A DNA stretch of 64,000 nucleotides from NCBI RefSeq assembly GCF_028622115.1, contig NZ_CP097263.1:6944001-7008000 (forward strand), read 5' to 3'. The notes below the pieces were generated by a model, which saw only the letters and a program-made list of their open reading frames with translations, did no database searches and was not told where the DNA came from. The position numbers and the translations under genes were made by a program. Positions 8,458 to 19,900 of this stretch are shown one piece after another (positions within the stretch are counted from its first letter, which is position 1; each line of letters starts with the position of its first letter). This DNA comes from Kutzneria chonburiensis. GTDB taxonomy: Bacteria > Actinomycetota > Actinomycetes > Mycobacteriales > Pseudonocardiaceae.

Positions 8458-9668
8458 ATGCTGGTCGCAGGAAGCACGGGGCGCCGTCGGCGCCTGGGGT
8501 CCGCCGGGGTCATCGGACTCGCCGTGGCGGCGCTGGCGCTGAGCGCCTGCTCGTCAAGCACGGACGGCTCGGCGGTGGCGACGACCTCGGTCAAACCCCC
8601 GCGCCGGCGGCGCAGGTGTCGTTCTCGCCCGGCGACCAGGTCAGCCCGGTCACGCCGATCACGGTCAAGGTCGCCAACGGCAAGCTGACCACGGTCACGG
8701 TGACCAACGCGGCCAAGGGCAACACCGTCAAGGGTGACGTCTCGGCCGACGGCCTGACCTGGACCTCGAGCGAGCCGCTCGGTTACGGCGCCACCTACAA
8801 CGTGGTGGCCGACGCGACCAACGCGGACGGCAAGAAGACCGAGCAGAAGAGCACGGTCACCACGATCACGCCGCAGGCCCAGGCCTACCCGGCGCTCACC
8901 CCGGCGCCGCCCGGCCAGGGCCAGACCTTCGGCGTCGGCCAGATCTTCGGCGTGTCCTTCGACGTGGCGATCACCGACAAGTCCGCGGCCGAGAAGGCGC
9001 TGACCGTGACCTCGACCCCGCCCCAGGCCGGCGCCTGGTACTGGCTGGACGCCAAGACCGTGCACTACCGGCCGGAGAAGTACTGGCAGGCCGGCACCAC
9101 GGTGAAGCTGGACGCCAACCTGTACGGGGTCAACCTGGGCGGCGGCGTGTACGGCAAGACCGACCGGTCGGTCACGTACACCATCCACGACTCCTGGGTG
9201 GCCCAGGCCGACGGCAACACCAAGCAGATGGCCATCCTGCACAACGGCGCCGTGGTCAACACCATGCCGATCAGCCTCGGCAAGGACCAGACGCCGACCC
9301 ACGACGGCCCGCACGTCATCTCGGACAAGCAGCAGCAGGTCGTGATGGACTCGTGCACCTACGGCGTGTGCCAGGGCCAGCCCGGCTACTACAAGTCGAC
9401 CGAGTACTGGGACCTGCGCATCTCCAACGACGGCGAGTTCGTGCACGAGAACCCGAACACCGTCAACCAGCAGGGCAGCTCCAACGTCTCGCACGGCTGC
9501 GTCAACCTCAGCCCGGACAACGCCAAGTGGTTCTTCGACCACTTCAACCTGGGCGACGTGGTCGAGGTGACCAACGCCGGCGGCGGCAAGCTGCCGCTGT
9601 GGGACACCTTCGGCGACTGGGAGCTGAGCTGGGCCGAGTGGCAGAAGGGCAGCGCCATCAAGGGCTGA
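8458..9668 (+). CDS. L,D-transpeptidase lipoprotein (second copy), frame interrupted
   Basis: Paralogue of the protein at 3591-4790, same signal peptide, Ig-like domains and YkuD domain with SHGCVNL (His and Cys present). The lipoprotein signal (start ATG after AAGAGGG, lipobox LSAC) is in one frame and the mature enzyme in another. One extra C in the C5 run at 8596-8600 would join them as VKPPAPAAQVSF. So this is either a sequencing error in a homopolymer or a true one-base deletion leaving the enzyme without its export signal. The catalytic part is intact, which favours error or very recent loss. A frame open from 8454 exists but starts with an Arg-rich nonsense leader. Confidence 0.85.
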
Positions 9669-9683
9669 GCCACCACCGACATC

Positions 9684-9714
9684 GAGGGCCGCGCTCCGCT
9701 GGGGCGCGGCCCTC
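9684..9714 (+). terminator. Hairpin terminator
   Basis: GAGGGCCGCGC pairs perfectly with GCGCGGCCCTC (11 bp, 9-base loop), followed by GCATTT, 15 bases after the transpeptidase stop. Confidence 0.75.
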
Positions 9715-9737
9715 GCATTTCTCCGAGGCCAGTCACG

Positions 9738-9765
9738 CGATCCTGCCCGATTTCGGGCAGGATCG
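9738..9765 (+). terminator. Second hairpin, 12-bp perfect stem
   Basis: CGATCCTGCCCG and CGGGCAGGATCG close a 4-base ATTT loop and are followed by TTGTCTTT. It could be a backup terminator or a leader hairpin for the gene at 9803. Confidence 0.65.
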
Positions 9766-9802
9766 TTGTCTTTCCTCGTCAAGAGGGGCAGAGTCGCTGC
9801 TC

Positions 9803-10078
9803 GTGTCCGCCGCCAATCACCCGTTCGGGGAGCTCGTCTCGCACCTGATGCGCACCACCGCGCTCGGTCCGGGCGAGGCCACGAGGGTGGTCGCCGACGT
9901 GCTGGCCTACTTCGACGAGCCGGTGGAGGCCGTGGTGCGCCGCCGCCACGCCGAGCTCAAGTCGGCCGGGCTGACCAACGACCAGATCTTCGAGCGCATC
10001 GCGGCCGAGCTGCCGCAGCGCCGCGTCGCGGCGCCGGAGCTGTCGGTTCGACAGCTGCGCCGCATCGTCTACACGTGA
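9803..10078 (+). CDS. Small conserved-looking protein upstream of glmS
   Basis: A 91-residue, mostly helical, charged protein that I do not recognise by name. The middle (VVRRRHAELKSAGLTNDQIFERIAAELPQ) reads as helix-turn-helix-like, and the C-terminus SVRQLRRIVYT is basic. A DNA- or RNA-binding role is possible but unproven. GTG was picked as the first start in frame after the double terminator. The Shine-Dalgarno is weak, so the start is uncertain. Its stop lies 10 bases before glmS, so the two are probably one transcript. Confidence 0.7.
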   Translation: MSAANHPFGELVSHLMRTTALGPGEATRVVADVLAYFDEPVEAVVRRRHAELKSAGLTNDQIFERIAAELPQRRVAAPELSVRQLRRIVYT

Positions 10079-10088
10079 GGGAACGACC

Positions 10089-11906
10089 ATGTGCGGAATC
10101 GTCGGATACGTGGGGCCCCGGGACTGCGTCCCGATCCTGCTGGAGGGCCTGGCCCGGCTGGAGTACCGCGGCTACGACTCGGCCGGCGTGGCCGTCGTCG
10201 GCAAGGGCAAGCTGCGGGTGCGCAAGGTCAAGGGCCGCGTCGGGCAGCTGACCCAGGACGTGCCGGCCCGGCTGTCCGGCCCGGTCGGCATCGGCCACAC
10301 CCGGTGGGCAACGCACGGCGTGCCGAGCGAGCAGAACGCCCACCCGCACGTCGACGGCTCGGGCCGGGTCGCGGTGGTGCACAACGGCGTGATCGAGAAC
10401 GCCGAGGAGCTGCGGGCCAAGCTGATCGCCAACGGCGTCGAGTTCGTCTCCGAGACCGACACCGAGGTGCTGGCCCACCTGATCGCCGCGGTCGATGTCG
10501 ACGACATCGAGGAGGCGGTCCGGCGGGTGCTGCCGGAGATCGTCGGCACCTACGGCATCGCCGTGGTCGACACCCGCCAGCCCGACCGGATCATCGCCGC
10601 CCGCAACGGCAGCCCGGTGATCCTCGGCGTCGGCGACAAGGAGCTGTTCGTCGCCTCCGACGTGATGGCCCTGGTCCGGCACACCTCGCAGGTCGTGCAC
10701 CTGGAGGACGGCGAGGTCGCGGTGCTCACCGCCGACGGCTTCAGCACCAGGACACTGGACGCTACGGTCACCACCAGGCCGCCGACGACGGTGGACGTCG
10801 AGGACGACGACTACCAGGCCGAGGGCTACGGCCACTTCATGCGCAAGGAGATCCACGACCAGCCGACGGCGGTGGAGCGGACCCTGCGCGGCCGGCTGGA
10901 CGACCGGTTCGGCACCGCGCACCTGGGCGGGCTCAACCTCACGCCGCGCGAATCCCGTGAGTTCAAGCGGGTCAAGATCCTCGGCTGCGGCTCGGCCCAC
11001 TACGCCGGGCAGATCGGCGCCCAGCTGATCGAGGAGCTGGCCCGGGTGCCGGCGGACTCCGAGCCGGCGTCGGAGTTCCGCTACCGCAACCCGCTCATCG
11101 ACCCCGACACGCTGTACGTGGCGGTGAGCCAGTCCGGCGAGACCTACGACACGCTGGCCACGGTGCAGGAGATCCAGCGCAAGGGCGGCCGGGTGCTCGG
11201 CGTCGTCAACGCCGTCGGCAGCTCCATCGCGCGGCAGTGCGACGGCGGCATCTACCTGCACGCCGGCCCGGAGATCTCGGTGACGTCGACCAAGGCGTTC
11301 ACCGTGACCACGGTGGACTTCGCGCTGCTGGCCCTGCATCTGGCCCGGGTGCGCGACCTGTCGCCGGCCGACGGCCAGCGGCTGGTCCGCGGACTGCGTG
11401 CGCTGCCGTCCCAGATCGGGGAAATCCTCAAACTCGAGGACCAGATCGCCGGGCTGGCCCAGGAATACGGCACCTGCCCGAACGTGATGTTCATCGGCCG
11501 GGTGCGGGGCTGGCCGGTGGCGCGCGAGGGGGCGTTGAAGCTCAAGGAGGTCTCGTACGTGCACGCCGAGGCCTACCCGGCCTCGGAGCTCAAGCACGGG
11601 CCGCTGGCGCTGATCAGCCCGGAGACGCCGACGGTGGCGATCGTGCCGGACGACGAGCTGTACGACAAGAATTTGACCACGCTGGGCGAGATCAAGGCCC
11701 GCGGCGGGCGCATCCTGGCGCTGGCCCACCGCGAGCTGCCGAGCGCGCTGGCCGATCACACGATCGTCGTGCCGCGGGCCGAGCCGGAGCTGGACCCGAT
11801 CCTGCTGGGCATTCCGCTGCAGATGCTGGCCTACCACGCGGCGGTCCTGCTGGGACACGACGTGGACCACCCCAGGAACCTGGCGAAGAGCGTGACCGTG
11901 GAGTGA
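10089..11906 (+). CDS. glmS: Glutamine-fructose-6-phosphate aminotransferase (isomerizing)
   Basis: Makes glucosamine-6-phosphate from fructose-6-phosphate and glutamine, the entry step to UDP-GlcNAc for peptidoglycan. The mature protein begins with the catalytic Cys2 (MCGIVGYVG) of the N-terminal glutaminase domain. Two SIS sugar-isomerase domains follow (about 290-420 and 455-600, with CGSAHYAG and SQSGETYDT motifs), and the C-terminus PRNLAKSVTVE is the classic ending. At 605 residues it is full length. A GAGGGAACGACC site precedes the ATG. No glmS ribozyme is visible upstream, as expected in actinobacteria. Confidence 0.97.
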   Translation: MCGIVGYVGPRDCVPILLEGLARLEYRGYDSAGVAVVGKGKLRVRKVKGRVGQLTQDVPARLSGPVGIGHTRWATHGVPSEQNAHPHVDGSGRVAVVHNGVIENAEELRAKLIANGVEFVSETDTEVLAHLIAAVDVDDIEEAVRRVLPEIVGTYGIAVVDTRQPDRIIAARNGSPVILGVGDKELFVASDVMALVRHTSQVVHLEDGEVAVLTADGFSTRTLDATVTTRPPTTVDVEDDDYQAEGYGHFMRKEIHDQPTAVERTLRGRLDDRFGTAHLGGLNLTPRESREFKRVKILGCGSAHYAGQIGAQLIEELARVPADSEPASEFRYRNPLIDPDTLYVAVSQSGETYDTLATVQEIQRKGGRVLGVVNAVGSSIARQCDGGIYLHAGPEISVTSTKAFTVTTVDFALLALHLARVRDLSPADGQRLVRGLRALPSQIGEILKLEDQIAGLAQEYGTCPNVMFIGRVRGWPVAREGALKLKEVSYVHAEAYPASELKHGPLALISPETPTVAIVPDDELYDKNLTTLGEIKARGGRILALAHRELPSALADHTIVVPRAEPELDPILLGIPLQMLAYHAAVLLGHDVDHPRNLAKSVTVE

Positions 11907-11927
11907 AAGGACGCCGGGCTCGGTCGC

Positions 11928-11933
11928 TACCCT
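11928..11933 (+). promoter_or_regulatory. -10 box of a probable leaderless promoter
   Basis: TACCCT lies seven bases before the GTG at 11940, inside the short glmS-DUF2786 gap. It would give the downstream gene its own leaderless transcript. Confidence 0.4.
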
Positions 11934-11939
11934 CATGCG

Positions 11940-13229
11940 GTGGGAAGTTCCGACCGGGCCCGGCGGGCCGCGAAGCAGCACGCGCGCGCCCGACACGCGC
12001 AGCGGATGGCTGCTGGGGTCGACGCACGGTCGCTCGACGCCAACGGCATCGCGGCGCGATTGTGGGCCACGGCCAACGATTACTCGTACGGACAGAAGCA
12101 GACAGCCGCGGCCGAGGCGACGTTTCTGGCCGACGCCGACGACCTACACCTCGGCATCGCGGTGGCCGGGGTGTTCGCCCGGGCGCTGAACTTCCTGTGG
12201 CCCAACGGCTGGCTGCCCTACGACCTAGTGCAGGTGACCAGCCGGGAGTGCGACGAGTTCGCCACCGGCCTGGTCGTGGACGTGATCGCGGTCGACATGG
12301 CGCAGTACGCCGAGGCGACGATGCACGAGCGCTGGCGTGACCAGCTGCGGCAGATCGAGGCGAAGCCGTGGTGGCGGCACGACCGGCAGCACTTCGAGCA
12401 GTGGCTGGCCCGGCACATTCTCACCAAGGAGGAGGGGCTGGAGGTCGTCATCGTCGCGCTGGCGACGTTGATGGCCCTGCCCAAGCTGCCGCGGATCCTG
12501 CCGCTGCCCGGCAATGCGACGAAGGCCGACGTGTTGCTCGGGCACGGCGTCGACCAGAAGGTGCTGGCCCGGGTGCGAGGATTGCTCGCAAAAGCCGAGT
12601 CGACCGACTTCCCTGACGAGGCCGAGGCATTGTCGGCCAAGGCCCAGGAGCTGATGAGCCGGCACGCCTTCGAGCGGGCGCTGCTCGACGCCGACGAGCA
12701 CGTGCCGCAGACCGCCGGTTCGCGGCGGGTGTGGCTGGACACACCGTATGTCGGTGCGAAGGCGCAGCTGGTGGCCGCGGTCGCGGCGGCCAACCGGTCG
12801 AAAGGCGTGGTGTACGAGAAGCTCGGCTTCATCGCGCTGATCGGGGCCGACCTCGACCTGGAGATCACCGAGCTGCTGTCCACTTCGCTGCTGTTGCAGG
12901 CGACGCGGGCGATGGTCGCGGCCGGCGCGGGCCTCGACACCCGTAGCCGCACCTATCGGCAGTCGTTCCTGTTGGCCTATGCCACCAGGATCGGGCAGCG
13001 GCTGCGGGCCGCGACCGAGCAGAGCGACGACCACACCGCCGACGACCGGCTGCTGCCGGTGCTGGCCGATCGGGAGAAGGCCGTGTCGGAGCTGTTCGAG
13101 GAGCTCTATCCCAGCACTGTCAAGAAGTCCTACACAGTGGGCAGCGCGGCCGGGTGGGAAGCCGGCACCGCGGCCGCGGATCAGGCCGACATCGGGTTGA
13201 ATCGGCCGAACTTGACGCCCACTCGGTAA
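11940..13229 (+). CDS. DUF2786 domain protein
   Basis: A 429-residue protein of unknown function. After a basic N-terminus (DRARRAAKQHARARHAQR), residues about 207-243 match the short DUF2786 motif (VRGLLAKAESTDFPDEAEALSAKAQ). The C-terminal half is helical and acidic. There is no signal peptide or membrane segment. The family occurs in actinobacteria and phages without an assigned role. It sits 33 bases after glmS and 25 bases before the MazG-type gene, so a shared transcript is possible, although a -10 box right before its GTG suggests independent leaderless expression. Confidence 0.75.
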   Translation: MGSSDRARRAAKQHARARHAQRMAAGVDARSLDANGIAARLWATANDYSYGQKQTAAAEATFLADADDLHLGIAVAGVFARALNFLWPNGWLPYDLVQVTSRECDEFATGLVVDVIAVDMAQYAEATMHERWRDQLRQIEAKPWWRHDRQHFEQWLARHILTKEEGLEVVIVALATLMALPKLPRILPLPGNATKADVLLGHGVDQKVLARVRGLLAKAESTDFPDEAEALSAKAQELMSRHAFERALLDADEHVPQTAGSRRVWLDTPYVGAKAQLVAAVAAANRSKGVVYEKLGFIALIGADLDLEITELLSTSLLLQATRAMVAAGAGLDTRSRTYRQSFLLAYATRIGQRLRAATEQSDDHTADDRLLPVLADREKAVSELFEELYPSTVKKSYTVGSAAGWEAGTAAADQADIGLNRPNLTPTR

Positions 13230-13254
13230 TACCGGCGACTACGACAGGCAACGC

Positions 13255-13608
13255 GTGACCGACATCGAGGACCTCACCGCCCGGATTCGCGAGTTCGCGG
13301 CGGCCCGGGCCTGGCAACGATTCCACACCCCCAAGAACCTGGCGATGGCGCTGGCCGGCGAGGCCGGCGAGCTGCTGGCCGAGCTCCAGTGGCTGTCCGA
13401 CGAGGAGATCACCGCCGCGCTGTCCGAACAGGACGCTCGGGACCGGGTCAGCATGGAAGTGGCCGACGTGTTCATGTATCTGCTCCGTTTCGCCGATGTG
13501 ACCGGCATCGATCTGGCGCAGGCGACGTTGGACAAGATGGCTCGCAACGAATTGAGGTACCCGGCGGACAAGTCACGGGGAAAATCGACGAAGCATGACC
13601 GGCTATAA
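13255..13608 (+). CDS. MazG-like nucleotide pyrophosphohydrolase
   Basis: A 117-residue all-helical NTP pyrophosphatase of the MazG/RS21-C6 (dCTPase-like) type, likely a house-cleaning enzyme that hydrolyses non-canonical or excess nucleoside triphosphates to monophosphates. The metal-binding ExxE (GEAGELLAELQW) and ExxD (EVADVFMYLLRFAD) motifs are intact, and the length is normal for the single-domain form. GTG was chosen at the beginning of the conserved helix. It ends the group that starts at glmS. Confidence 0.88.
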   Translation: MTDIEDLTARIREFAAARAWQRFHTPKNLAMALAGEAGELLAELQWLSDEEITAALSEQDARDRVSMEVADVFMYLLRFADVTGIDLAQATLDKMARNELRYPADKSRGKSTKHDRL

Positions 13609-13817
13609 GTATCTGACCAGCCAATTCATCTCTCGGCTACACATGAGTAACGTCGAAATCATCCGTCGACCCCGGTGCCGGCCACCTCGATCGGTCGCGA
13701 CCCGATCGGAGCAGCTCGGCAGGTCAGCACGGTTGTCACCGGGGTTCAAGTCCCACGCGGGCGCTTGAGCCGCGCTGAACTTCCACGCAAACTTTCCTGA
13801 ACTCACCAGTTCCTCAA
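13609..13817. other. Non-coding region before the PKS promoter
   Basis: No gene seen. A tRNA-like string with a T-loop-like GGTTCAAGTCC occurs at about 13741-13752, but no tRNA fold can be completed (see rejected list). Confidence 0.4.
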
Positions 13818-13847
13818 TTGACGAAAAGGCAGCTTCGGCCATAGCCT
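13818..13847 (+). promoter_or_regulatory. Sigma-70-type promoter of the PKS operon
   Basis: TTGACG (-35), an 18-base spacer and TAGCCT (-10) precede the first PKS gene. The predicted transcript would have a leader of about 70 bases that includes the inverted repeat GGTGT-GGCT-ACACC near 13872-13885 and ends in GGAGG four bases before the ATG. Confidence 0.5.
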
Positions 13848-13926
13848 TTCCGCTCGGATCCACCCAATTAGGGTGTGGCTACACCGATGTGCGCACCCAT
13901 AGGTCCCGTACTCATACGGAGGCTCG

Positions 13927-16900
13927 ATGGCTGCCCACACCTCCGGCTCTGGATTCACACGGAATCTCGTGCTCGGAGTCAGTCCCTTCGCGGTGCCGGA
14001 TGCCCGATTGGTTTCCGCGGTCGGTCGCGCCGGCGGCGTCGGCATCCTCGATCTCGGCGTCGGCGACCGACACAGCCGCGAGGCCCTCGACCTGCTGCTG
14101 AGCTGGGCCGGCGGGCCGTTCGGCGTGCGCGTGACCGGATCCTGCGCCCTCCAACCAGAGGATCTTCCTCGGGGTCACGTCGACACCGTCCTGCTCGGAC
14201 ACGACGCGAAGTGGTCTATTCCAGATCTGGCCGCGCAGTACCGGGTTCTGGTCGAGGTGTCGAGCAAGGCCGAGGCTGTGCAAGCCGCCGAGCAGGGCGC
14301 ACACGGCATCGTCGCCCGTGGTCACGAGGCCGGCGGTCCGGTCGGCGAGTTGAGCACGTTTGTCCTGCTACAGCAGTTGATTGACGTCATCGAGCTGCCG
14401 ATATGGGCCTGGGGCGGCATTGGTGTTCACACGGCTGCCGCAGCGGTGGTCGGTGGCGCGGCCGGTGTTGTCCTCGACACACAATTGGCCCTGCTCTCGG
14501 AGTCCGATGTGGACGACGAGATCGCCGCGGCAATCCGCCCAATGGATGGTTCCGAGACGACCGTTGTGGACGGACAGCGACTGCTGATCCGCCGCGGGGC
14601 CGGCCAGGCCCGGATTCCCGTTGGGCAGGACGGTTTTCTCGCCACTCGCTTCGCGGACCGCTACGGACGTGTCGACCGTGTGGTGCGGGCGGTCAAGGAC
14701 AGCGTGGTCACGGCGTTGCGGCAGCAGCCGGTCGCGCCGAGCGTGATCGCCCAGGGGCCGATGACCCGGGTCAGCGACCGCGCCGGTTTTGCCGCCTCTG
14801 TCGCGGAAAACGGCGGCCTGCCGTTCGTCGCGTTGGCGTTGGCGACCAAGGAGCAGACCCGGGCTTTGCTGCGGGAGACAATGGACCGGCTGGGCGATCG
14901 TCCTTGGGGCGCGGGCATTCTCGGCTTCGCCGCCGAGGAGGTCCGCACCGGGCAGCTCGAGGTCATCGAGGAGCTGCGCCCGCGGTACGCGATCATCGCC
15001 GGCGGCCGGCCGGCCCAGGCCGCCGCGCTGGAGGCGCTGGGCATCACCACCTTCCTGCACGTGCCGTCGCCCGGGCTGCTCAAGCAGTTCCTGGACGCGG
15101 GCGCGCGGCGGTTCATCTTCGAGGGCTCGGAATGCGGCGGCCACGTCGGTCCCCGGTCCAGTTTCCCGTTGTGGGAGGCGCAGCTCGGCGTGCTGCTGGA
15201 CTGGCTCACCGGCAACGCCGAGGCCGAAGTGGACGTGTTGTTCGCCGGCGGCATCCACGACGAGCGGTCAGCGGCGATGGTCGGCGCGATGGCGACTCCG
15301 CTGCGTGAGTACCGGTGCAACGTCGGCGTGCTGATGGGCACCGCGTACCTGTTCACGGAGGAGGCCGTCCGTGACGGGGCGGTGCAGCCGTTGTTCCAAC
15401 GGCAGGTGATCGACGCCTCGGCGACGGCACTGCTGGAGACCGCCCCCGGGCATTCGACCCGCTGCGTGACGAGCCCGTTCGCGTCGGAGTTCCTGGCGTT
15501 GCGGGACTCGTTGCGCGAGCAGGGCGTGCCGGACCGCGAGGTGTGGGAGCAGCTGGAGCAGCTCAACATCGGGCGGCTGCGGATCGCCAGCAAGGGCGTG
15601 GAGCGCGAGGGCGCGGCGCTGCTGGACGTGAACGAGGATCGGCAGCTGGCCGAGGGCATGTTCATGGCCGGGCAGGTCGCGGTGCTGCGCGATGCCGTGA
15701 CCACCGTGTCGGCTCTGCACGAGAGCGTGACCGCCGGGGCCGTCGAGTATCACGCTGCGCGGGCGGTGGAGCTCGGTGTCGCGGAGCCGGTGGCGGAACC
15801 GGAGCCTCAGCCGCTGGATGTGGCGATCATCGGTATGGCCTGCATGTTCCCGCAGGCCCCCGACCTGCCGACGTTCTGGGCCAACGTGCTGGCCGGCATC
15901 GACGCCGTGACCGAGGTGCCGCCGGAGCGCTGGGACGCGGACGTCTACTACAACGCGGATGGCGGCACCGACCTGACGCCGTCGAAGTGGGGCGGTTTCC
16001 TGCCGGAAATCCCGTTCGACCCGCTGCGCTACGGCATTCCGCCGGCCTCGCTGGCCAGCATCGAGCCGGTGCAGCTGCTGGCGTTGGAAGCCGCTTACCG
16101 CTCGCTCGTGCATGCGGGTTACGGCGACCGGGCGTTCGACCGGGCCAAGACCAGCGTGGTGTTCGGCGCGGAGTCGGGCAGCGACATGGCCAGCGCGACC
16201 ACCCTGCGCACGGTGCTGCCGTCGTACCTGGGCACGTTGCCCGAGGAGCTGGACCGCCAGTTACCGCGGCTGACCGAGGACACGTTCCCGGGCGTGCTGG
16301 CCAACGTGATCGCCGGGCGGATCGCCAACCGCCTCGATCTGGGCGGCGCCAACTACACGGTCGACGCCGCGTGTGCCTCGTCGATGGCCGCGGTGGACGT
16401 GGCGTGCAAGGAACTCGTGCTCGGCACCAGCGACATGGTGCTGTGCGGCGCGGCCGACCTGCACAACGGGATCAACGACTACCTGATGTTCAGCTCGGTC
16501 GGCGCGCTGTCGCCGTCCGGCCGCTGCAAGACGTTCGACAGCAACGCCGACGGCACCACATTGGGCGAGGGCGTCGCCTGCGTCGTGTTGAAGCGGCTGG
16601 CCGACGCCGAGCGGGACGGCGACAAGATCTACGCGGTGATCAAGGGCATCGGCAGCGCCAGCGACGGCAAGTCGTTGGGGCTCACCGCACCGCGGCCGGA
16701 GGGCCAGCGCAGCGCGGTGGAACGGGCCTACCGCAACGCCGGCGTGTCGCCGGCGCAGGTCGGGCTGGTCGAGGCGCACGGCACCGGCACGGTCGTCGGC
16801 GACCGGACCGAGCTCGGCACGCTGGCCCAGGTGTTCGCCGAGCACGGGGCCGCGCCGGGCAGCTGCGCCATCGGGTCGGTGAAGTCGCAGATCGGGCACA

Positions 16901-19900
16901 CCAAGTGCGCGGCCGGGCTGGCCGGGTTGATCAAGACGACCTTGGCTCTGCACAACGGAATCAAGCCTCCGACGCTGCACGTTTCGCGGCCGAACGCGGC
17001 CTGGGACGCTTCGGACAATCCCTTTGCGCTGCACGCCGAGGCCGCCCCGTGGGCGGCACCGGCCGCGGAGCGAATCGCCGCGGTCAGCGCTTTCGGCTTC
17101 GGCGGCACCAACTTCCACCTCGTGTTGTCGGCGTACGACAAGGCCCCGGTTCCTCGGCACAGCAACGACGAGTGGGCCGCCGAGCTGTTCACGTTCCGCG
17201 GTGCCGACCATGCGTCGGCGGCTCGGTCGGTGGAGTGGCTGCTCGGGCTGGCCGCCCAGGACGGCTGGCGGCTGCGGGACCTGGCCAAGACCGCGTCGCG
17301 GCGGGCTGAGCAGCGTCGCGAACCCGTGCAGATCGCTGTCGTGGCACGGAATTTGACCGAGCTTCCGGGGTTGTTACGGGCCGGCGTTGCCGGCGAGCAC
17401 GATCCCAAGCGCGGTGTCTTCGTTGCACAGCCGGCTGATGGTAAGGTCGCGTTCCTGTTCCCGGGTCAGGGCAGCCAGCGGCCGGGCATGCTGGCCGAAC
17501 TTTTCGTGGCGTTCCCGGAGATCCAGCACCTGCTGCATCTCGGGCGGGACTGGGCCGACACACTGTTCCCGCCGGCCGCGTTCGACGCCGATGGCGTGCA
17601 GCGGAGCAAGGACCGGATCACCGACACGCGGGCCGCGCAGCCGACACTCGGCATCGCGGGGCTGGCCGTCAACCAGCTGCTGACGCGATTGGGTGTGCGA
17701 CCGGATCTGTTGGCCGGCCACAGCTACGGTGAGCTCGTCGCACTGAGTGCCGCCGGATCTTTCGGCCCCGCAACGCTTTTAGCCCTCAGCAGGGCCCGTG
17801 CCGAGAGCATTCTCGGCGCTGCCGGCGATGATCCCGGGACCATGGCAGCCTTCACCGCCGGGCTGCCGGAGGTCGCCTCCGTGCTGACCGACGAGCTGGT
17901 GGTGGCGAACCACAACGGCCCCAAGCAGGTTGTGCTCTCCGGGCCGACGCCGGCCGTGCGGGCGGCGGTCGAGACACTGCGGGCGGCCGGCGTCTCCGGC
18001 AAGCAGATCCCAGTGGCATGCGCGTTCCACAGCCCGGTGGTGGCCGCCGCGAGCACGGCGTTCGGCGAGGCGTTGTCCACACAGGACATTCGCGATCCGG
18101 AGCTTCCGGTGTGGTCCAACCGAACCGCCGCGCCGTACGACGGGAACGTACGGGCCGAGCTGGCCGCTCAGATCGGGTCGCCGGTGCGGTTCGTCGACCA
18201 GATCGAGTCCATGTACACCGCCGGCGCGCGGGTGTTCGTCGAGGTCGGTCCGGGCAAGGTGTTGTCCCGCTTGGTCGAGGCCATTCTCGGCGACCGGCCG
18301 CACGTTCGCGTGACCACCGACGGCGGCGTCTCCGGCTTCTTGGCCGCTGTCGCCCAACTCGCCGTTTCCGGCGTCAACGTCCGCACCAGCTGGCTCTTCC
18401 ACGGCCGGGACGCCGTGGACGTCAGCACCGCCACCCCGCCGAAGCGTCCCGGGTGGACGATCGACGGTCAGCTCGTTCGCACCGCCGACGGGCAGTACCT
18501 GGCCGGCGGGCTGACGCCCGCCCGACGAGTGGAGTTGTCGATGACGTCCCAGCCGAGCGTCGGTCAGGACGCGCTGATCAGCGAGTACCTGCGCACCAGC
18601 CGCGAGATGGTCGCCGCTCAGCGGGATGTCCTGCTCGCCTACTTCGGCGGCTCCGCCAACGCCCGCGTCATCGAGCACGTCGCCGCCCCGATCCCCGAGC
18701 CCCTCAGGCCGGTCGAGGTAGTCGCCGTGGCACCGGAACCCGAGCCCGTCACCGACGTGCTGACGACCGTGCTGGACGTCATCAGCCAGCAGACCGGCTA
18801 CCCGACCGACATGATCGACCCGACCTTGGACCTGGAGGCCGACCTCTCCATCGACTCCATCAAGCGCACCGAGATCGCCGGCACCCTGGTCACCAGGCTC
18901 GGGGCCGCCGCCACCTCGGACGTGGAGGAGCTGACCAAGGCCAGGACCGCCCAGCAGATCGCCGACCTGTTCGGAGCCACCCCGGTCGAGCCGATCGTGG
19001 TCGAGCCCGTAGCGGTCGAGCCGGTGGCCAGTGAAGCTGTGGCCGTGGCGGCCGGCCGGCCGCCACGGCGGTTCGAGATGGTGCCGACCGAGGTCGGTGC
19101 GGCCCGAGTTCTTGATTTCACCACCCTGTCCGGCAAGGGGTTCCGCATCATCGGGGGCCACCCCGAGCTGGTGACCGAGGTGACGGCGGCGCTGGCCTAT
19201 CACCAGGCGTCGGTCAGCGACAATGCCGACAACCTGCTCTACCTGGGGGCGCTCTCCCCCGGTGACGACCCGGTGCTGCCCGGGGCCTTCACGGAGTTCA
19301 AGGTGGCGCTGGCGCGAAAGCCCCGGTGGGTGGTCGCGGTGTCGCCGATCGCCGAGCACGCGGACGACCGGGTGGTTGGCCTGCGCGGCTTCTTCCGGAC
19401 GATCTCCCGTGAGTACCCGGAGACCGTGGCCAAGCTGATCGAGGTGGACGCGGCGGCGGTCACCGAAGGGCTGATGGCCGAGCTGCTGGCGGACGACCGG
19501 CACCCGGTGGTTGTGCGGCAGAGCGACAGCCGCAAGACGATCGACATGGTGCCGGTGGAGCTGGGGTCGCTGGGCACGACGGGGGCCGGACCGGCGGGTG
19601 ATGGAACGGCGGAGGCGCAAGCGATCGGGCTGGACCGGGACTCGGTGGTGCTGCTGGTCGGCGGGGCGCGCGGGATCACCGCGCAGTTCGCGACGAAGCT
19701 GGCGGCGACGAGTGGCTGCCGCATCGAGCTGATCGGGCGCACGCAACTGCCGGCGGAGCCGGAAGACGCGGCGACGGCGTCGGCCAAGGACAAGACGGCG
19801 CTGCGGGCGGCGCTGATCGCGCAAGGGCAGCGCAACCCGGCGGAGATCGAGCGGATGTCGGCGAAGATCCTGGCGGCGCGGGAGGTCCGGGCGACGCTGG

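Noticed and set aside
13706-13770. tRNA-like string with a T-loop-like GGTTCAAGTCC
   Set aside because: A D-arm-like piece is present, but no anticodon stem or matching acceptor stem can be drawn; at best a decayed fragment.
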